Positions 34,754-45,262 of a stretch of DNA of 64,000 bases are shown here, piece by piece. This stretch comes from Myxocyprinus asiaticus. Lineage: Eukaryota > Chordata > Actinopteri > Cypriniformes > Catostomidae. The stretch is from contig NC_059385.1 in the NCBI RefSeq assembly GCF_019703515.2, positions 34,984,501 through 35,048,500 of the forward strand. The letters run 5' to 3'. A program made the translations under genes and the position numbers. Below the pieces are notes generated by a model that made no database searches, was not told where the DNA came from, and saw nothing but the letters and a program-made list of their open reading frames with translations. Each line of letters starts with the position of its first letter. Position 1 is the stretch's first letter.

Positions 34754-37374
34754 ATGAGACGCAGGCGAGGGAGACGAGCAGGCGCATTGGTCAAGCTCCG
34801 TCGCCGGGGCTTTCGAACAACGCTGCAGAGCATTCATCTAGCGAATCTCTGCTCTCTCCCTAACAAAACGGATGAACTACATCTCCTCACCTGCACAAAC
34901 AAGGACTTTTCAAACTCTGCTGCTTTGTGCTTCACAGAAACCTGGCTGAGTGAAGCCATTCCGGACAGCGCGTTACATCTGCCGGGCTTTCAGCTGTTCA
35001 GAGCGGATCGCATCGTGGAGTTAACGGGGAAAATGAGAGGCGGTGGAACATGCTTTTACATCAATGAAAGTTGGTGTACAGATGTAACAACGTTAAAGAA
35101 GATGTGCTATCCTAATTTGGAAGCGCTCTTTATTAACTGTAAGCCTTTCTACTCGCCAAGGGAGTTTTCCTCGTTTATTCTGTTGAGTGTGTATATCGCG
35201 CCAAATGCGTGTTTGAATGCCACGCTGCAACAGCTGGCTGGCTGATCAAATCACAGACATGGAACAAAAATACCCGGACTCAGTTATTATTATTCTTGGG
35301 GATTTTAACAAAGCAAACCTCACACGTGAACTGCCCAAATACAAACAGCACATTGCATGCCCCACCAGAGACAGAAATATACTGGATCATTGTTACACAA
35401 CAATAAAGGATGCATATCGCTCTGTCCCTAAAGCAGCTTTGGGACTATCTGATCACTGTCTGGTTCATCTTCTTCCAACCTACAGACAGAAATTAAAATC
35501 TGCTAAGCCTGTATTAAGGACTGTAAAGAGATGGACCAATGAAGCAGAGCTGGAACTACAAGCCTGCTTTGACTGCACTGATTGGAGTGTTTTTGAGGCT
35601 GCAGACACCAATCTGGACGAGCTCACAGATACTGTTACATCATATATCAGTTTTTGTGAGGATATGTGCATTCCTACTAGGACTTATTTAACATTTAACA
35701 ACGGAACTCAGGCAGCTTTGTCAGGCCAAAGAGGATGCTTACAGAGTTGGGGATAAAGTCTTGTACAATCAGGCCAGGAACACACTGAATTAGGGAATCA
35801 GAGTGGCTAAAAGAAGATACTCTGAGAAGCTGAAAAACAAGATTTCAACTAACGACCCTGCATCAGTGTGGAGTGGCATGAAACAACTTACGAATTACAG
35901 GACTCCTGCCCCCAACCCTTTGGTGGACAAACAACTGGCTGACGACCTGAATGTGTTCTACTGTAGATTTGAAAGGCCCAATCTCACACCCCACACCCAC
36001 TCTGACCTTCACTTCACACAAACACCAACACCTCCTGCAACCCCCCTCCTCCCCCCTCCTGCTACTCAACCTGTACTTAAGATCTGTGAAGATGATGTGA
36101 GCCACGTCTTTCAGCAACAAAGGATAAGGAAAGCACAGGGCCCAGATGGCGTTTCACCTGCATGTCTTAGATCCTATGCTAACCAGCTGGCCCCCATCTT
36201 CACACAGATCTTCAATAGATCACTGGAGCAGCGTGAAGTCACATTTGAGAGACTGGTGTTGGCTCACCTGAAGAACATCACTGGACCCTTTCTAGATCCC
36301 CTTCAATTTGCTTATTGAGCAAACAGGTCTGTGGATGATGCAGTCAACATGGGATTGCATCATATCCTGCAACATCTGGACAGACCAGGGACATATGCAA
36401 GGATCCTTTTTGTGGACTTCAGTTCGGCTTTCAACACCATCATCCCAGCTATACTCCAGAATGAATTACACCAACTCTCTGTTCCCATGTCTATCTGTCA
36501 GTGGATTACCAGCTTTCTGACAGACAGGCAGCAGCTTGTGAGACAGGGGAAACTCACTTCCAGCACCTGTACAATCAGCACTGGTGCCCCCCAGGGATGT
36601 GTGCTCTCCCCACTACTCTTCTCCCTCTACACCAATGACTGCATAGCCAAGGACCCCTCTGTCAAGCTCCTGAAGTTTGCAGATGACACCACTGTCATCG
36701 GCCTCATCCGAGATGACAATGAGTCTGCATACAGAAGGGAGATTAAACAGCTGGCTCTCTGGTGCAGTCAAAACAACCTGGAGCTGAACACACTCAAAAC
36801 GGTGGAGATGATTGTGGACTTTAGGAGGAACACCCAAACACTGACCCCCTTCACCATTCTAAACATCACTGTGGCAGCAGTGGAGTCATTCAGGATCCTG
36901 GGCACTACCATCTCACAGGACCTGAAGTGGGAGACCCACACTGACTCCATTGTGAAAAAGGCCCAGCAGAGGTTGTACTTCCTTCGCCAGCTGAGGAAAT
37001 TCAACCTGCCACAGGCGCTGCTGATACAGTTCTACTCAGTGGTCATTGAGTCTGTCCTCTGCACTTCAATAACTGTCTGGTTTGGTTCAGCTACAAAATC
37101 AGACATCAGAAGACTACAAAGGACAGTTCGGACTGCTGAGAGGATTATTGGTTGCCCACTGCCCCCCCTTCAAGAACTATACACTTCCAGAGTGAGGAAA
37201 AAGGCTGGAAAAATCACTCTGGACCCCACTCACCCTGCCCACTACATTTTTGAATTGTTGCCTACTAGCCAACGCTTCAGAGCTCTGAACACCAGAACCA
37301 TCAGGCACAGGAACAGTTTTTTCCCCTCAGACTATCCTTCTCATGAACAGTTAAATTGCCCCATTGAGCAATAA
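34754..37374 (+). pseudogene. L2/Rex1-type ORF2 (endonuclease-reverse transcriptase), lightly disrupted
   Basis: The endonuclease has SIHLANLCSLPNKTDE, CFTETWLSEAIPDSAL, GGTCFYIN, VYIAPNA (frameshift near 35230), LGDFNKANL (35298-35324) and LGLSDHCLVHLLP (near 35443). A linker follows with small frame breaks near 35700-35800. The RT has RKAQGPDGVSPACL (36129), a deletion of about 100 bp near 36240 that removes early RT blocks, and a TGA at 36316-36318 (FAY*ANRS). Then come FVDFSSAFNTIIP, TGAPQGCVLSPLLFSLY and the active site LLKFADDTT (near 36668). From 36331 to 37374 the frame is open for 347 codons. The RT core is intact but the polyprotein is not. Confidence 0.85.
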
Positions 37375-37715
37375 CTATATGTAATACACAGTTTAGTCTT
37401 TTTTATATTTATCCAACACATTCAACCTCTTCTGCCATTTCATTCCTCTGGAAAAAAAATAAATAAAAACATTTGCACTGTACATAACAGATCTGTATTT
37501 ACACTGTACATAACAGATTGTATTAGATTTGCACTACCCATGTGTATGTATGTATGTATGTGTGTGTCTGTACGTATGTGTATAATTGTTTTTTATTTAT
37601 TTTTATTATCTATGTCTTGCTGCTGTTTTTGTATTGTTTTTGTATTGTTGTACACTGGAAGCTCCTGTCACCAAGACAAATTCCTTGTATGTGTAAGCAT
37701 ACTTGGCAATAAAGC

Positions 37716-37741
37716 TCATTCTGATTCTGATTCTGATTAAT
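37716..37741 (+). repeat. (ATTCTG)n LINE tail
   Basis: Four tandem ATTCTG units directly after GCAATAAAGCTC. They mark the 3' terminus of the plus-strand LINE. Confidence 0.85.
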
Positions 37742-39018
37742 CATTAGCTCTTAACGACTATTCAGCTTGTGCCTCGAAGTTGTATTAAATTTGCTTACTA
37801 ACAATAAAGAGGACAAAATCTTAAAGACATACCTCTTAATGACATTTACTGAATTACAATGGAAACTTGGATTTTTATTAAATTTAATTCAGTAAAAAAA
37901 GTAATTGCAAAAAAATTATAATGTTAAAGAGTTTTTGTCTTATTTTCCATTTAAAATGATCTACAAATCCTTAAAAAAAGATACATTTACTTGAGAAGCA
38001 ACATATTAGATATTTAGACTTGCTTTTAGAGAATGTATCTTGAATATTTAAGTGTAATTTGTATACAAGTGTATTTTCTCACTTGTTCATACTTCTGCTA
38101 GTGCAGTAAAGAAAAAAATATACTTGTATTCATATCTTGTTTTAAGGATTTTTAGATATTTTAAAATATTTAAGGATTTTAAGATATTTAAAAATATTAA
38201 ATATTATATTCAACATTCTCCGATAACAATTTTTTCTTCTGCAGTATAGCTCCTAAAGTAAATGAACATTGTTTTAAAGGAGATTTAGATAACAAGCCAA
38301 AAATACTAATCAAAAATATATTTAGTTCCAGTGTATAATGGGCTAAGACTACACTCTCTCACCTTTATGTTCACTTCAATCCATCTTTAACTCACAAAAA
38401 ACAAAATTTCTCTTCTTAATAGAGCTGCATCTTTCCAATTTTCTTCATGATAAGATACACACAGTGAACGTGACACATATATTACGATTCACTATGTCGT
38501 GAGCCATCGCGTTATAATCTAGCTGCAGCAAACGCGCGCGAGTGATGAGCGTCCCCACGTCAGAGTGTGCATCAGCCAGGAGAAGATTCAATCTCTTCCC
38601 CGGTTACTTCACTCAACTCATAGATACGGCGCTGACCGCATAGACAAATTCCAGTTTCTGAGTTTATTTTCATAACCCGCTTTCTTATTATTTCAACTTT
38701 AATAAAGGATGCTTTAAAGATATAATGCCAGGGTGTTTCATTTTTAGATGCTCTTACATGCAAGTTTTGCTTAAGAGGAATGCCAGATCTTTGTATTTTT
38801 GCATTTTAATTCCCTCGTGCTTTGCGATCTACATCACCTTTTAGAATGTTTGGAATGTGTTTTCTTCCTCTCTTCAATCAGGCACAAGCCGCATTGCTGC
38901 TCTTGCACGCCATCATTAGTGTTTCATGCTATCTCATGTCATCTTAAATGAGATCAAACGACTATTCGACAATGAACATTTTTGTCGACAATAACATTGA
39001 CTAATTTTTTCAGCCTTA

Positions 39019-39661
39019 ACAACAAGCAGGGAAGGGGCCAGAGCATATTACCGTGTCTGACATAGTTTTTGCAAGTTCACACACCTCTTTAACATTATCT
39101 CTAGTGATCTCCGACTGGCGAAGCCGGGAATCATTAGTGCCAACTTGAATAACAATTTTAGAAAATCTACGTTTAGCATTAGCCAGCACTTGTACATTTT
39201 ATCTGATGTCAGATGCCCGAGCCCCTGAAATGCATTAAATAATAGTGGCTGGAGTTTCTATTTCCACGTTCCTTACAATAGTCACCTATAGCAAGGGCTC
39301 TTTCAATATGATTCTCAGTGGATGCATCACTGAGTGGGGAGAATCGATTGGAAATCCTAACAGGAACGGGAGAGTGGTGTCGCTTTGCTGAGCGAGTATG
39401 CCACCGAGATGTCACCCAAACACCCTGCTGCGGGGGCTATACAGCTGGAACCAAAGTGTGTGTGTTGCTCAGTGAACTAATCTCATCCGAAATGATATCT
39501 ACCGGCTTCTCTTTCTCACATGTCTCTAATTCATTAACCTTCTCCGTCAGCCTGACTAGTTCCTTACATTTATTACATGTAAATCCCTCACAGCTGACGG
39601 AAGAATCTATAGTAAACATGTGGCATGCAGTGCAGGAAACGATAATATGAGTGGATGCCAT
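39019..39661 (-). pseudogene. L2 ORF1, N-terminal part
   Basis: Starting at MASTHIIVSCTACHMF (39661), the peptide has paired cysteines (SCTAC, CEGFTCNKC) like the zinc-finger/PHD-like head of CR1/L2 ORF1 proteins. An acidic coiled-coil stretch follows (LVRLTEKVNELET). Further on come GDYCKE, IVQVGTNDS and [20 protein letters not shown] blocks of an SGNH-esterase-like domain (39300-39030). Stops near 39440 and 39205 break it. The hAT element at 39018 separates it from the ORF1 tail at 34528. Confidence 0.65.
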
Positions 39662-39669
39662 GACTTACC

Positions 39670-39798
39670 GCAATTGTTTGTTGTTGTTGTGGTGGTGGTT
39701 TTTGAGCAGTGAGGGTTTGAGATCAATGTGAATCCTGCACACAATTGTTTGTTGTTGTGGTGATTCCTGATCAGCAGAGTTTTGAGATTGATGCAATA
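39670..39798 (-). repeat. Duplicated unit in L2 5' UTR
   Basis: The block CAATTGTTTGTTGTTGT...GG, followed by CAG.G.G..TTTGAGAT, occurs twice head to tail (about 39670-39742 and 39743-39798). It lies just upstream of ORF1. Confidence 0.6.
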
Positions 39799-40010
39799 AT
39801 CCGTGTAAAACACAGAGGAGTATGTGAATGCACACAGTCGAAACGAGATGTATACAAGCAGAAAAAAAGGAATAGAATAACTGTAACTGTTGTAAAATGG
39901 CAAAGATTAAAGATAAAATGATGAATGTAGAGGAATAAGCAATACTAAGCAGGCAAGCAAACTACAAACACAGACTCAAGCAGTGTGCCGGCAGCAACCA
40001 GAACAGTATC

Positions 40011-40335
40011 AAAAACAGTATTTTAAACCACAACATGCACATATATGCTAGAAAGTGCACAAATGATGAATTTTGAGTTAGATTTATGCAAAAATCACCT
40101 TTAACATTTAAATTTAAATCTGACCTGGCTGTTCACACTGAAGGCACATTGGAAAAAATCAGATACGTGTCCGATTTATTTCCACATATGAAAGTGGCCC
40201 AGATAAGATTTAAAAATGTCAGATTCAAAGCACCTTTGGCATATGAAACACAGAGAAAGCAAGAGCCTTACACAAGAATTTCAAGATAAGAGACATACCA
40301 AAACAAAAGTCCAAAACAATCACTACAGAGTTTGT
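40011..40335. other. Non-coding spacer with a MITE-like patch
   Basis: 40100-40260 contains CTGACCTGGCTGTTCACACTG and AAAGTGGCCCAGATAAG, sequence typical of a non-autonomous fish DNA transposon. No matching second end was found. Confidence 0.35.
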
Positions 40336-41215
40336 GCAGTGGTCAAGTCAGCTGGGGATGCTGAGGGCTCAATTGTCATGTCAGCTGGGGATGAAGAGGT
40401 CAAGGCAGCTGTAGACGCAGAGGGCGCAGAGGTCAGGGCAGTGGGAGATACAGAGAGCTCAGAGGTGAATGCAGCTGGGGACCCAGCAGGCTCAGTGGTC
40501 AAGGCAGCTTGGTATGTAGAGGTCAAGACTGCCGAGAATGCAGTGGTCAAGACAGCTTCAGACACAGAGGACAAGTTATCAGAAGACTCAGAGGTCAGGG
40601 CACCAGGGGACACAGAGGTCAAGGCATTAGGGGACTCAAAGTTCAGGGAAGCTGATGACACAGAGGTCAGGGAAGCTGGAGACTCAGAGGTCAAGGCACT
40701 AGGAGACTCAGAGTTCAGGGCACTAAGGAACTCAGAGGTCAGAACAACGGGGGACTCAGAGGTCAGGGCAGCTGGGGTCTCTGAGGGCTCAGAGTCCAGG
40801 GCAGCTGTGGACTCATAGGGCTCAGAGGTAAAGGCAGCTGGAGACTCATAGGGCTCAAAGGTCAGGGCAGCTGTCAGGGCAACTGTGGACTCATAGGGCT
40901 CTGAGATCAAGGCAGCTGGGGACTCATAGGGCTCAAAGGCTGGGTTAGCTGGGGACTCATAGGGCTCAAAGGTCAAGGCAGATGGGGTCCGGTGGAATGC
41001 AACGTGCTCTTCTCCTGGATCTGGGCGCAAAGGCTTCCTCTGAGCGGCTCGGCGAGGGGAAGGAAAGCCCAGCATCCTGGCCCGTCTGCCGCAATGCATG
41101 CTCCAATCCCCTGCATCTCATCTAATTTGCACCGGGGGTCTGTGCTGCGGGTCCAGGGACGCATCTAACTCGCACCGGATCCTTCCCGCTCTGTTCCTGA
41201 ACCTGCGAGGATGCC
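40323..41215 (-). pseudogene. Repeat-rich reading frame of unknown origin
   Basis: On the minus strand an ATG at 41215 opens MASSQVQEQSGKDPVRVR and stops after about 32 codons at a TAG. A frame restarting at 41099 (MHCGRRARMLGFPS) runs 258 codons through the minisatellite to 40323. The head is Arg/Pro-rich and not repetitive; the body is Ser/Pro/Ala/Glu repeats with no hydrophobic core. It could be the decayed leader or Gag of an LTR element or a low-complexity host exon; I cannot assign it. The frame may be open only because the repeat unit is a multiple of three. Confidence 0.3.
40340..41000. repeat. 24/33-bp minisatellite, open on both strands
   Basis: Degenerate tandem units of GACTCAGAGGTCAGGGCAGC + TGGG (24 bp) dominate 40560-40800. 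A 33-bp variant with GACTCATAGGGCTCAAAGG dominates 40800-40980. Unit lengths are multiples of three, so frames stay open: 8-residue (SPAALTSE-like) and 11-residue (SPAALTFEPYE-like) repeats on the minus strand, and DSEVRAAG-like repeats on the plus strand. Confidence 0.85.
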
Positions 41216-41288
41216 ATTGTGTGCACGAGAGGGAGAGGTGGGTCATTCCACCACAATGTCTTAGAATACTTTGAAGAATTTAAAGGAC

Positions 41289-41910
41289 TAGTTCACGCAA
41301 AAAAATTTATTCTCTCGTCATTTACTCAGGTTACACAGATGTGTATGACTTTCCTTTTTCTGTAAAACACAAATGAAGATTTTTAGAAGAATATCTCAGA
41401 TGGTCCTCAATGTAAGTGAATGGTGACCAGAATTCAGAAAGTCCCAAAAGGACATAAAGACAACCTAAAAGTAATCCATAAGTCTCCAGTAGTTAAATCC
41501 ATATTTTCTAAAGTGATATGATAGGTGTGGGTGAAAAACTGATCAATATTTAAATCCTTTTTTTTACTATAAACCTCCTCCTTTGAACAGCCCCAACCAG
41601 TATGTGGCTGAATATGAAAATGAAAGTCACTTCCACACCAGAATGTTGAAGGGAAAATGAAAGTGTAGATTTACCGTGGAAAAAAAGGACTTAAATTTTG
41701 ATCTGTTTCTCACCCACACCTACCATATTGCTTCAGTAGATATGGATTTAACAACTCCAGTTCTGGTCACTATTCACTTGCATTGTAAGTTCCAACAGAG
41801 CTAAGATATTCTTAAAATCTTTGTTTATGTTCTGCAGAAGACAAAGTCATACACATCTGGGATGGCATGAGGGTGAGTAAATAAGAGAATTTTCATTTTC
41901 TGGTGAACTA
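41289..41910. mobile_element. Long foldback MITE (arms about 300 bp)
   Basis: The left end TAGTTCACGCAAAAA and the right end ...TGGTGAACTA are inverses. Inside, the arms pair for nearly their whole length: TGTGTATGACTTT, AATATCTTAG/CAG, AGTGAATRGTGACCAGAA, GTTAAATCCATAT and ATRGTAGGTGTGGGTGA-like blocks appear in mirrored order. Transcription would give a long imperfect hairpin. There is no reading frame. The family is very common in cyprinids. Confidence 0.75.
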
Positions 41911-42436
41911 CAAGAAGAATAAAGAAATTAATAGGAAAAATACTTCCGCCACCAAAACGACTGAAAAAGAGAAACAAGAAACTTTTACAGCTCATGTGTG
42001 TTGTTGTATGTCATTAACTATTAGTAACTTACATAAAGCTATAATTTATTTCAGTCATAAAGAATGCAGTGTTCTTTTTGATTTAAGTAACTTTTATTTA
42101 TGGTGACAATTAAAGCCACAAATACAAATATCTGAGAGTACAAAAGTCCAACTATTTCCACTTTCCACAAAAGTCAAACTAGCTTCCACTACATACAATA
42201 TAATTAGTCATTGTTATACATCAATAAATCTCAACCTTATCATAATCATGCAGGACAGGAGATGTCAGGTGGCCTTTAAAGGGCTGTTATCACCTATTCA
42301 TTCAGCCAGCCCATACACCACTGTAACAGGCTGAATAATTGCTTTGCCAAGATTAATAGAAGTGCTCAAACTGCTTTCTGTTTAAGCAAACTGTGTTAGC
42401 CTTCTTTCTGTAACATAACACCTGTGCAGCTTATAT
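41911..42436. other. Unassigned non-coding DNA
   Basis: I see no gene or repeat structure here; it is the left flank of the LTR element. Confidence 0.5.
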
Positions 42437-42441
42437 GGGAT

Positions 42442-42780
42442 TGTAAAAGATGAGGCGAGAAGCAGTTTTCCTTCTTAAGGTGAGGCTTTATTTTTCCTCT
42501 TCACCACACCACTTTCCAGTTTTCCTTTTAAGCACTAAGCTAAATCCTATCACACACTGATTTCACAAATAAACTTTCACTAACAATCCTTGCTCTGGCT
42601 CGGCTCTGTCGTGTCCAGTCTCTCTCTCTCGTCTGAGTGCTGCGTGGCCCTATTTATGCCGCTCTCCCCGTGCTCACTGAAATTAGAGACAGGTGTTAGA
42701 CATAATTTAGCTCAGGTGTAAGTGCCCTTACCGCTCTCTCTCTCTCCGGAGAGATGCTTGACCACGCCCCCGCTGCCACA
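42442..42780 (-). repeat. 3' LTR of the Gmr1-like element
   Basis: It begins (plus strand) TGTAAAAGATGAGG and ends GCTGCCACA. Just inside lies the purine-rich tract GGGTGGTGGGGATA on the element's strand, the likely polypurine primer. It is about 98 percent identical by eye to the other LTR. Confidence 0.9.
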
Positions 42781-42839
42781 TATCCCCACCACCCGACTCA
42801 GGCCGGGACGGCATCCGGCCTGCCTACCACTCCCCCCCG

Positions 42840-44246
42840 CCCCAGCAGGTAGTATCGGAGTGTGAGGACCGCCCACTTGATGGCGAGACACTCCTTTTCC
42901 ACTGTGCTGTACTTAGTTTCCCTTAACGAGAGCTTACGGCTAATGTACAGCACCGGGCGCTCCTCCCCCTCCACCACCTGCGAGAGTACGGCCCCAGCCC
43001 CCTGTCTGAAGCATCAGTCTGTAAAACAAAAGGGAGAGAGAAGTCAGGTGAATGTAAAAGCGGCCCCCCGCAAAGTGCAGCTTTAACTTGCGTGAACGCC
43101 CGTTGACACTGCTCCATCCACTGGACCGGATCTGGAGCTCCCTTTTTAGTGAGATCAGTCAGCGGGCTGGTGACGTCCGAATAATTAGGTACGAACCTTC
43201 TATAATAGCCAGCCAGCCCCAGGAACTGTCTCACCCCCTTTTTGGTCTTGGGTCTCGGGCAGGTCGCAATCGCCACTGTCTTGTCAATTTGGGGATGCAC
43301 CTGCCCGTGGCCCAAGTGGAACCCCAGATACCGTACCTCCACCCGTCCAATCGCGCACTTCTTCGGATTCGCTGTGAGTCCCGCTCGGCGCAGCGATCTC
43401 AGAACCGCCCTCAGATGTTGCATGTGCCGCTGCCAATCATTGCTATAAATAATGATGTCATCTAAATAGGCAGCGGCGTAAGCTGAATGCGGCCTGAGGA
43501 TTCGGTCCATGAGACACTGAAACGTAGCCGGGGCTCCAAACAAACCGAACGGAAGAGTCACAAATTGGTGTAATCCAAACGGTGTGGAGAAGGCGGTTTT
43601 CTCACGGGAAATTGGTGTCAAGGGGATCTGCCAATAACCCTTCGTCAAATCCAATGTCGAATAAAAATGAGCAGTGCCCAACCGATCGAGCAACTCATCA
43701 ACGCGAGGCATTGGATATGCATCAGATTTAGACACCGCGTTGACTTTTCTATAATCCACACAGAATCGCACAGACCCGTCGCTCTTAGGCACTAGAACAA
43801 CTGGGCTGGACCAATCACTGTGGGATTCTTCTATTACCCCCATATCAAGCATCGCATCCAATTCTTCCCGAACGATTTTCTTCTTGTGTTCAGGTAATCG
43901 ATAGGGGCGGCTACGTACCACGACCCCCGGCTCGGTCTCGATGTGGTGATGGATGAGGTTTGTACGTCCCGGTAGGGACGTACAGAGGGGAGAACACATC
44001 TGCGAACTCCTGTTGCAACCTAGCAACCTCCGCGAGTTGGCTCGGTGAGAGGTGGTCTCCGCAAATGACCGGGGTGAACTGATTATGTTTTGAACTCACC
44101 TCCGGTCCGAGCTCCGTTTTCTCGGGAACTACCGTAGCCAACGTCACGGGAACTGCCTCCCTCCACAATTTCAGGAGATTGAGGTGGTATATTTGACGTG
44201 CGTCCCCTCTATCGGTTCGTTTAACTTCATAATCGAGATCTCCCAC
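42840..44246 (-). pseudogene. Gmr1-like Pol: reverse transcriptase and truncated RNase H
   Basis: The reverse transcriptase copies element RNA into DNA within the Gag particle. The 44246-43911 segment carries the end of integrase and the RT lead-in (LAEVARLQQEFADVF). After a frameshift near 43980 the main frame (44026-42923) has LDAMLDMGVIEESHSDWSSP, the LDLTKGYWQIPL block (first catalytic Asp, residue 126), PFGLFGAPATFQ, the active site AYLDDIIIYS (residues 187-190) and the thumb/connection LGFHLGHGQV, FLGLAGYYRRFVPNY. RNase H begins at LQTDAS (residues 335-340). After a frameshift it continues only to [19 protein letters not shown] (near 42895-42840), where it meets the polypurine tract. 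The rest of RNase H, including later catalytic residues, is missing. Confidence 0.85.
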
Positions 44247-45262
44247 TCATCGTGTGACCTCAAAGGGTCCTTGCCACTTGGCGAGTAGTTTAGAGCTCGA
44301 TGTGGGAAGCAATACAAGCACTTTATCTCCCGGTGCAAATTCCCTTAGCTGAGTTCCCCTGTCATACAGTCGGCGCTGTCGTTCTTGAGCTTGGAGCAAA
44401 TTCTCCTGTGTTAGTTGCCCCAAGGTGTGGAGTTTTGCCCTAAGATCAAGAACATACTGAATTTCATTTTTACTGTTTGAAGGTCCTTCCTCCTAGGCCT
44501 CTCGCAATACATCAAGCACGCCACGTGGGCGTCGCCCATATAGCAGCTCAAATGGGGAGAAGCCAGTGGAGGCTTGCGGGACCTCTCGTACTGCAAATAA
44601 CAGGGGTCGAGCCATTTATCCCAATTTCTAGTATCATCATGCACGAACTTACGAATCATGTTTTTGAGGGTTTTATTAAATCGTTCCACCAGGCCATCCG
44701 TTTGAGGATGGTATACACTGGTGCGAATCGATTTAATATTTAACAACTCGTACAGTTCGCGTAGTGTTCGTGACATAAATGTTGTGCCTTGATCGGTGAG
44801 TATTTCTTTCGGAATCCCCACCCGGGAGATTATTTTGAAGAGTGCCTCCGCAACACTGCGTGCTGAGATGTTGTGAAGAGGCACTGCTTCCGGATATCGC
44901 GTTGCATAGTCCACTAGGACCAATACAAAGCGATGTCCGCGTGCTGACCGTTCTAATGGCCCGACGAGGTCCATTCCAATTCTCTCAAAGGGGACCTCGA
45001 TCAGAGGGAGAGGGCGCAATGGCGCTTTTGGGGTGGCCGGTGGGTTAACCAGCTGGCATTCGCGGCATGCCGCACACCACCTGCGGACATCGCTGCCAAT
45101 GCCCGGCCAATAGAAACGGGCTATTAGACGGTTCAGTGTTTTCCTTTCTCCTAGGTGACCCACCATGGGATTATAATGAGCCGCCTGGAATACCATTTCC
45201 CGACGGCTCCTTGGAATCAAAAGTTGGGTTGTATCCTCTTTGGTCCGAGTGTCCTGTGTCAC
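44150..45262 (-). pseudogene. Gmr1-like Pol: integrase, upstream of RT
   Basis: Integrase inserts the cDNA into chromosomal DNA. The 283-codon frame at 45262-44411 shows the zinc-binding head H29-x6-H36-x26-C63-x2-C66. The catalytic core has D98 (GMDLVGPL), D157 (LTDQGTTF) and E193 (TDGLVERFN), with exactly 35 residues between the last two: a complete D,D-35-E triad. After a frameshift near 44420 the C-terminal part continues (ENLLQAQERQRRLYD, VLLPTSSSKLLAKWQGPFEV). It then meets a TGA at about 44249-44247 and ends with the GPY/F-like module (DYEVKRTD...IYHLNLLKLWREA). The frame is continuous with protease above it except for one TGA. Confidence 0.9.

Larger units (their letters stand above)
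34620..37741 (+). mobile_element. L2/Rex1-group LINE inside the hAT element
   Basis: A plus-strand, 5'-truncated LINE with endonuclease and RT and a short 3' UTR. The tail reads GCAATAAAGCTCATTCTGATTCTGATTCTGATT, short ATTCTG repeats typical of L2/Rex1-group elements. It is better preserved than the surrounding minus-strand L2, in line with its position as the innermost insertion. The exact 5' boundary and target duplication were not resolved. Confidence 0.75.
34529..39018. mobile_element. hAT-type DNA transposon remnant hosting a LINE
   Basis: The left end TAGGGCTGCAACTAAAG and the right end (opposite strand TAAGGCTGAAAAAATTAG) are imperfect inverted repeats typical of fish hAT elements. 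Flanking octamers ACGATGAG (34521-34528) and ACAACAAG (39019-39026) match at five of eight positions; all three differences are transitions, consistent with an aged 8-bp duplication. Excising the segment rejoins L2 ORF1. The hAT sequence proper is about 34529-34620 and 37742-39018, with no transposase frame. A plus-strand LINE occupies the middle. Confidence 0.6.
30181..40010 (-). mobile_element. L2/CR1-group LINE, near full length, split by several insertions
   Basis: This is a minus-strand non-LTR element. In transcription order it has a 5' UTR with a duplicated (TTG)-rich unit (39798-39670), ORF1 (39661-39019, continuing at 34528-34190), ORF2 (about 34060-30710) and a roughly 500-bp 3' UTR to about 30181. 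It is interrupted by solo LTRs at 31635-31976 and 33523-33748 and by a hAT element at 34529-39018. Taking the insertions out restores continuous reading across each junction, so all three insertions are younger than this LINE. Coding is broken by many stops. Confidence 0.8.

Noticed and set aside
34583..35245. Endonuclease-like frame as a host nuclease gene
   Set aside because: It joins directly to a LINE reverse transcriptase and ends in a LINE tail.
40340..41000. Possible CRISPR-like array
   Set aside because: Units are contiguous and diverged with no unique spacers, and the genome is eukaryotic; it is a minisatellite.
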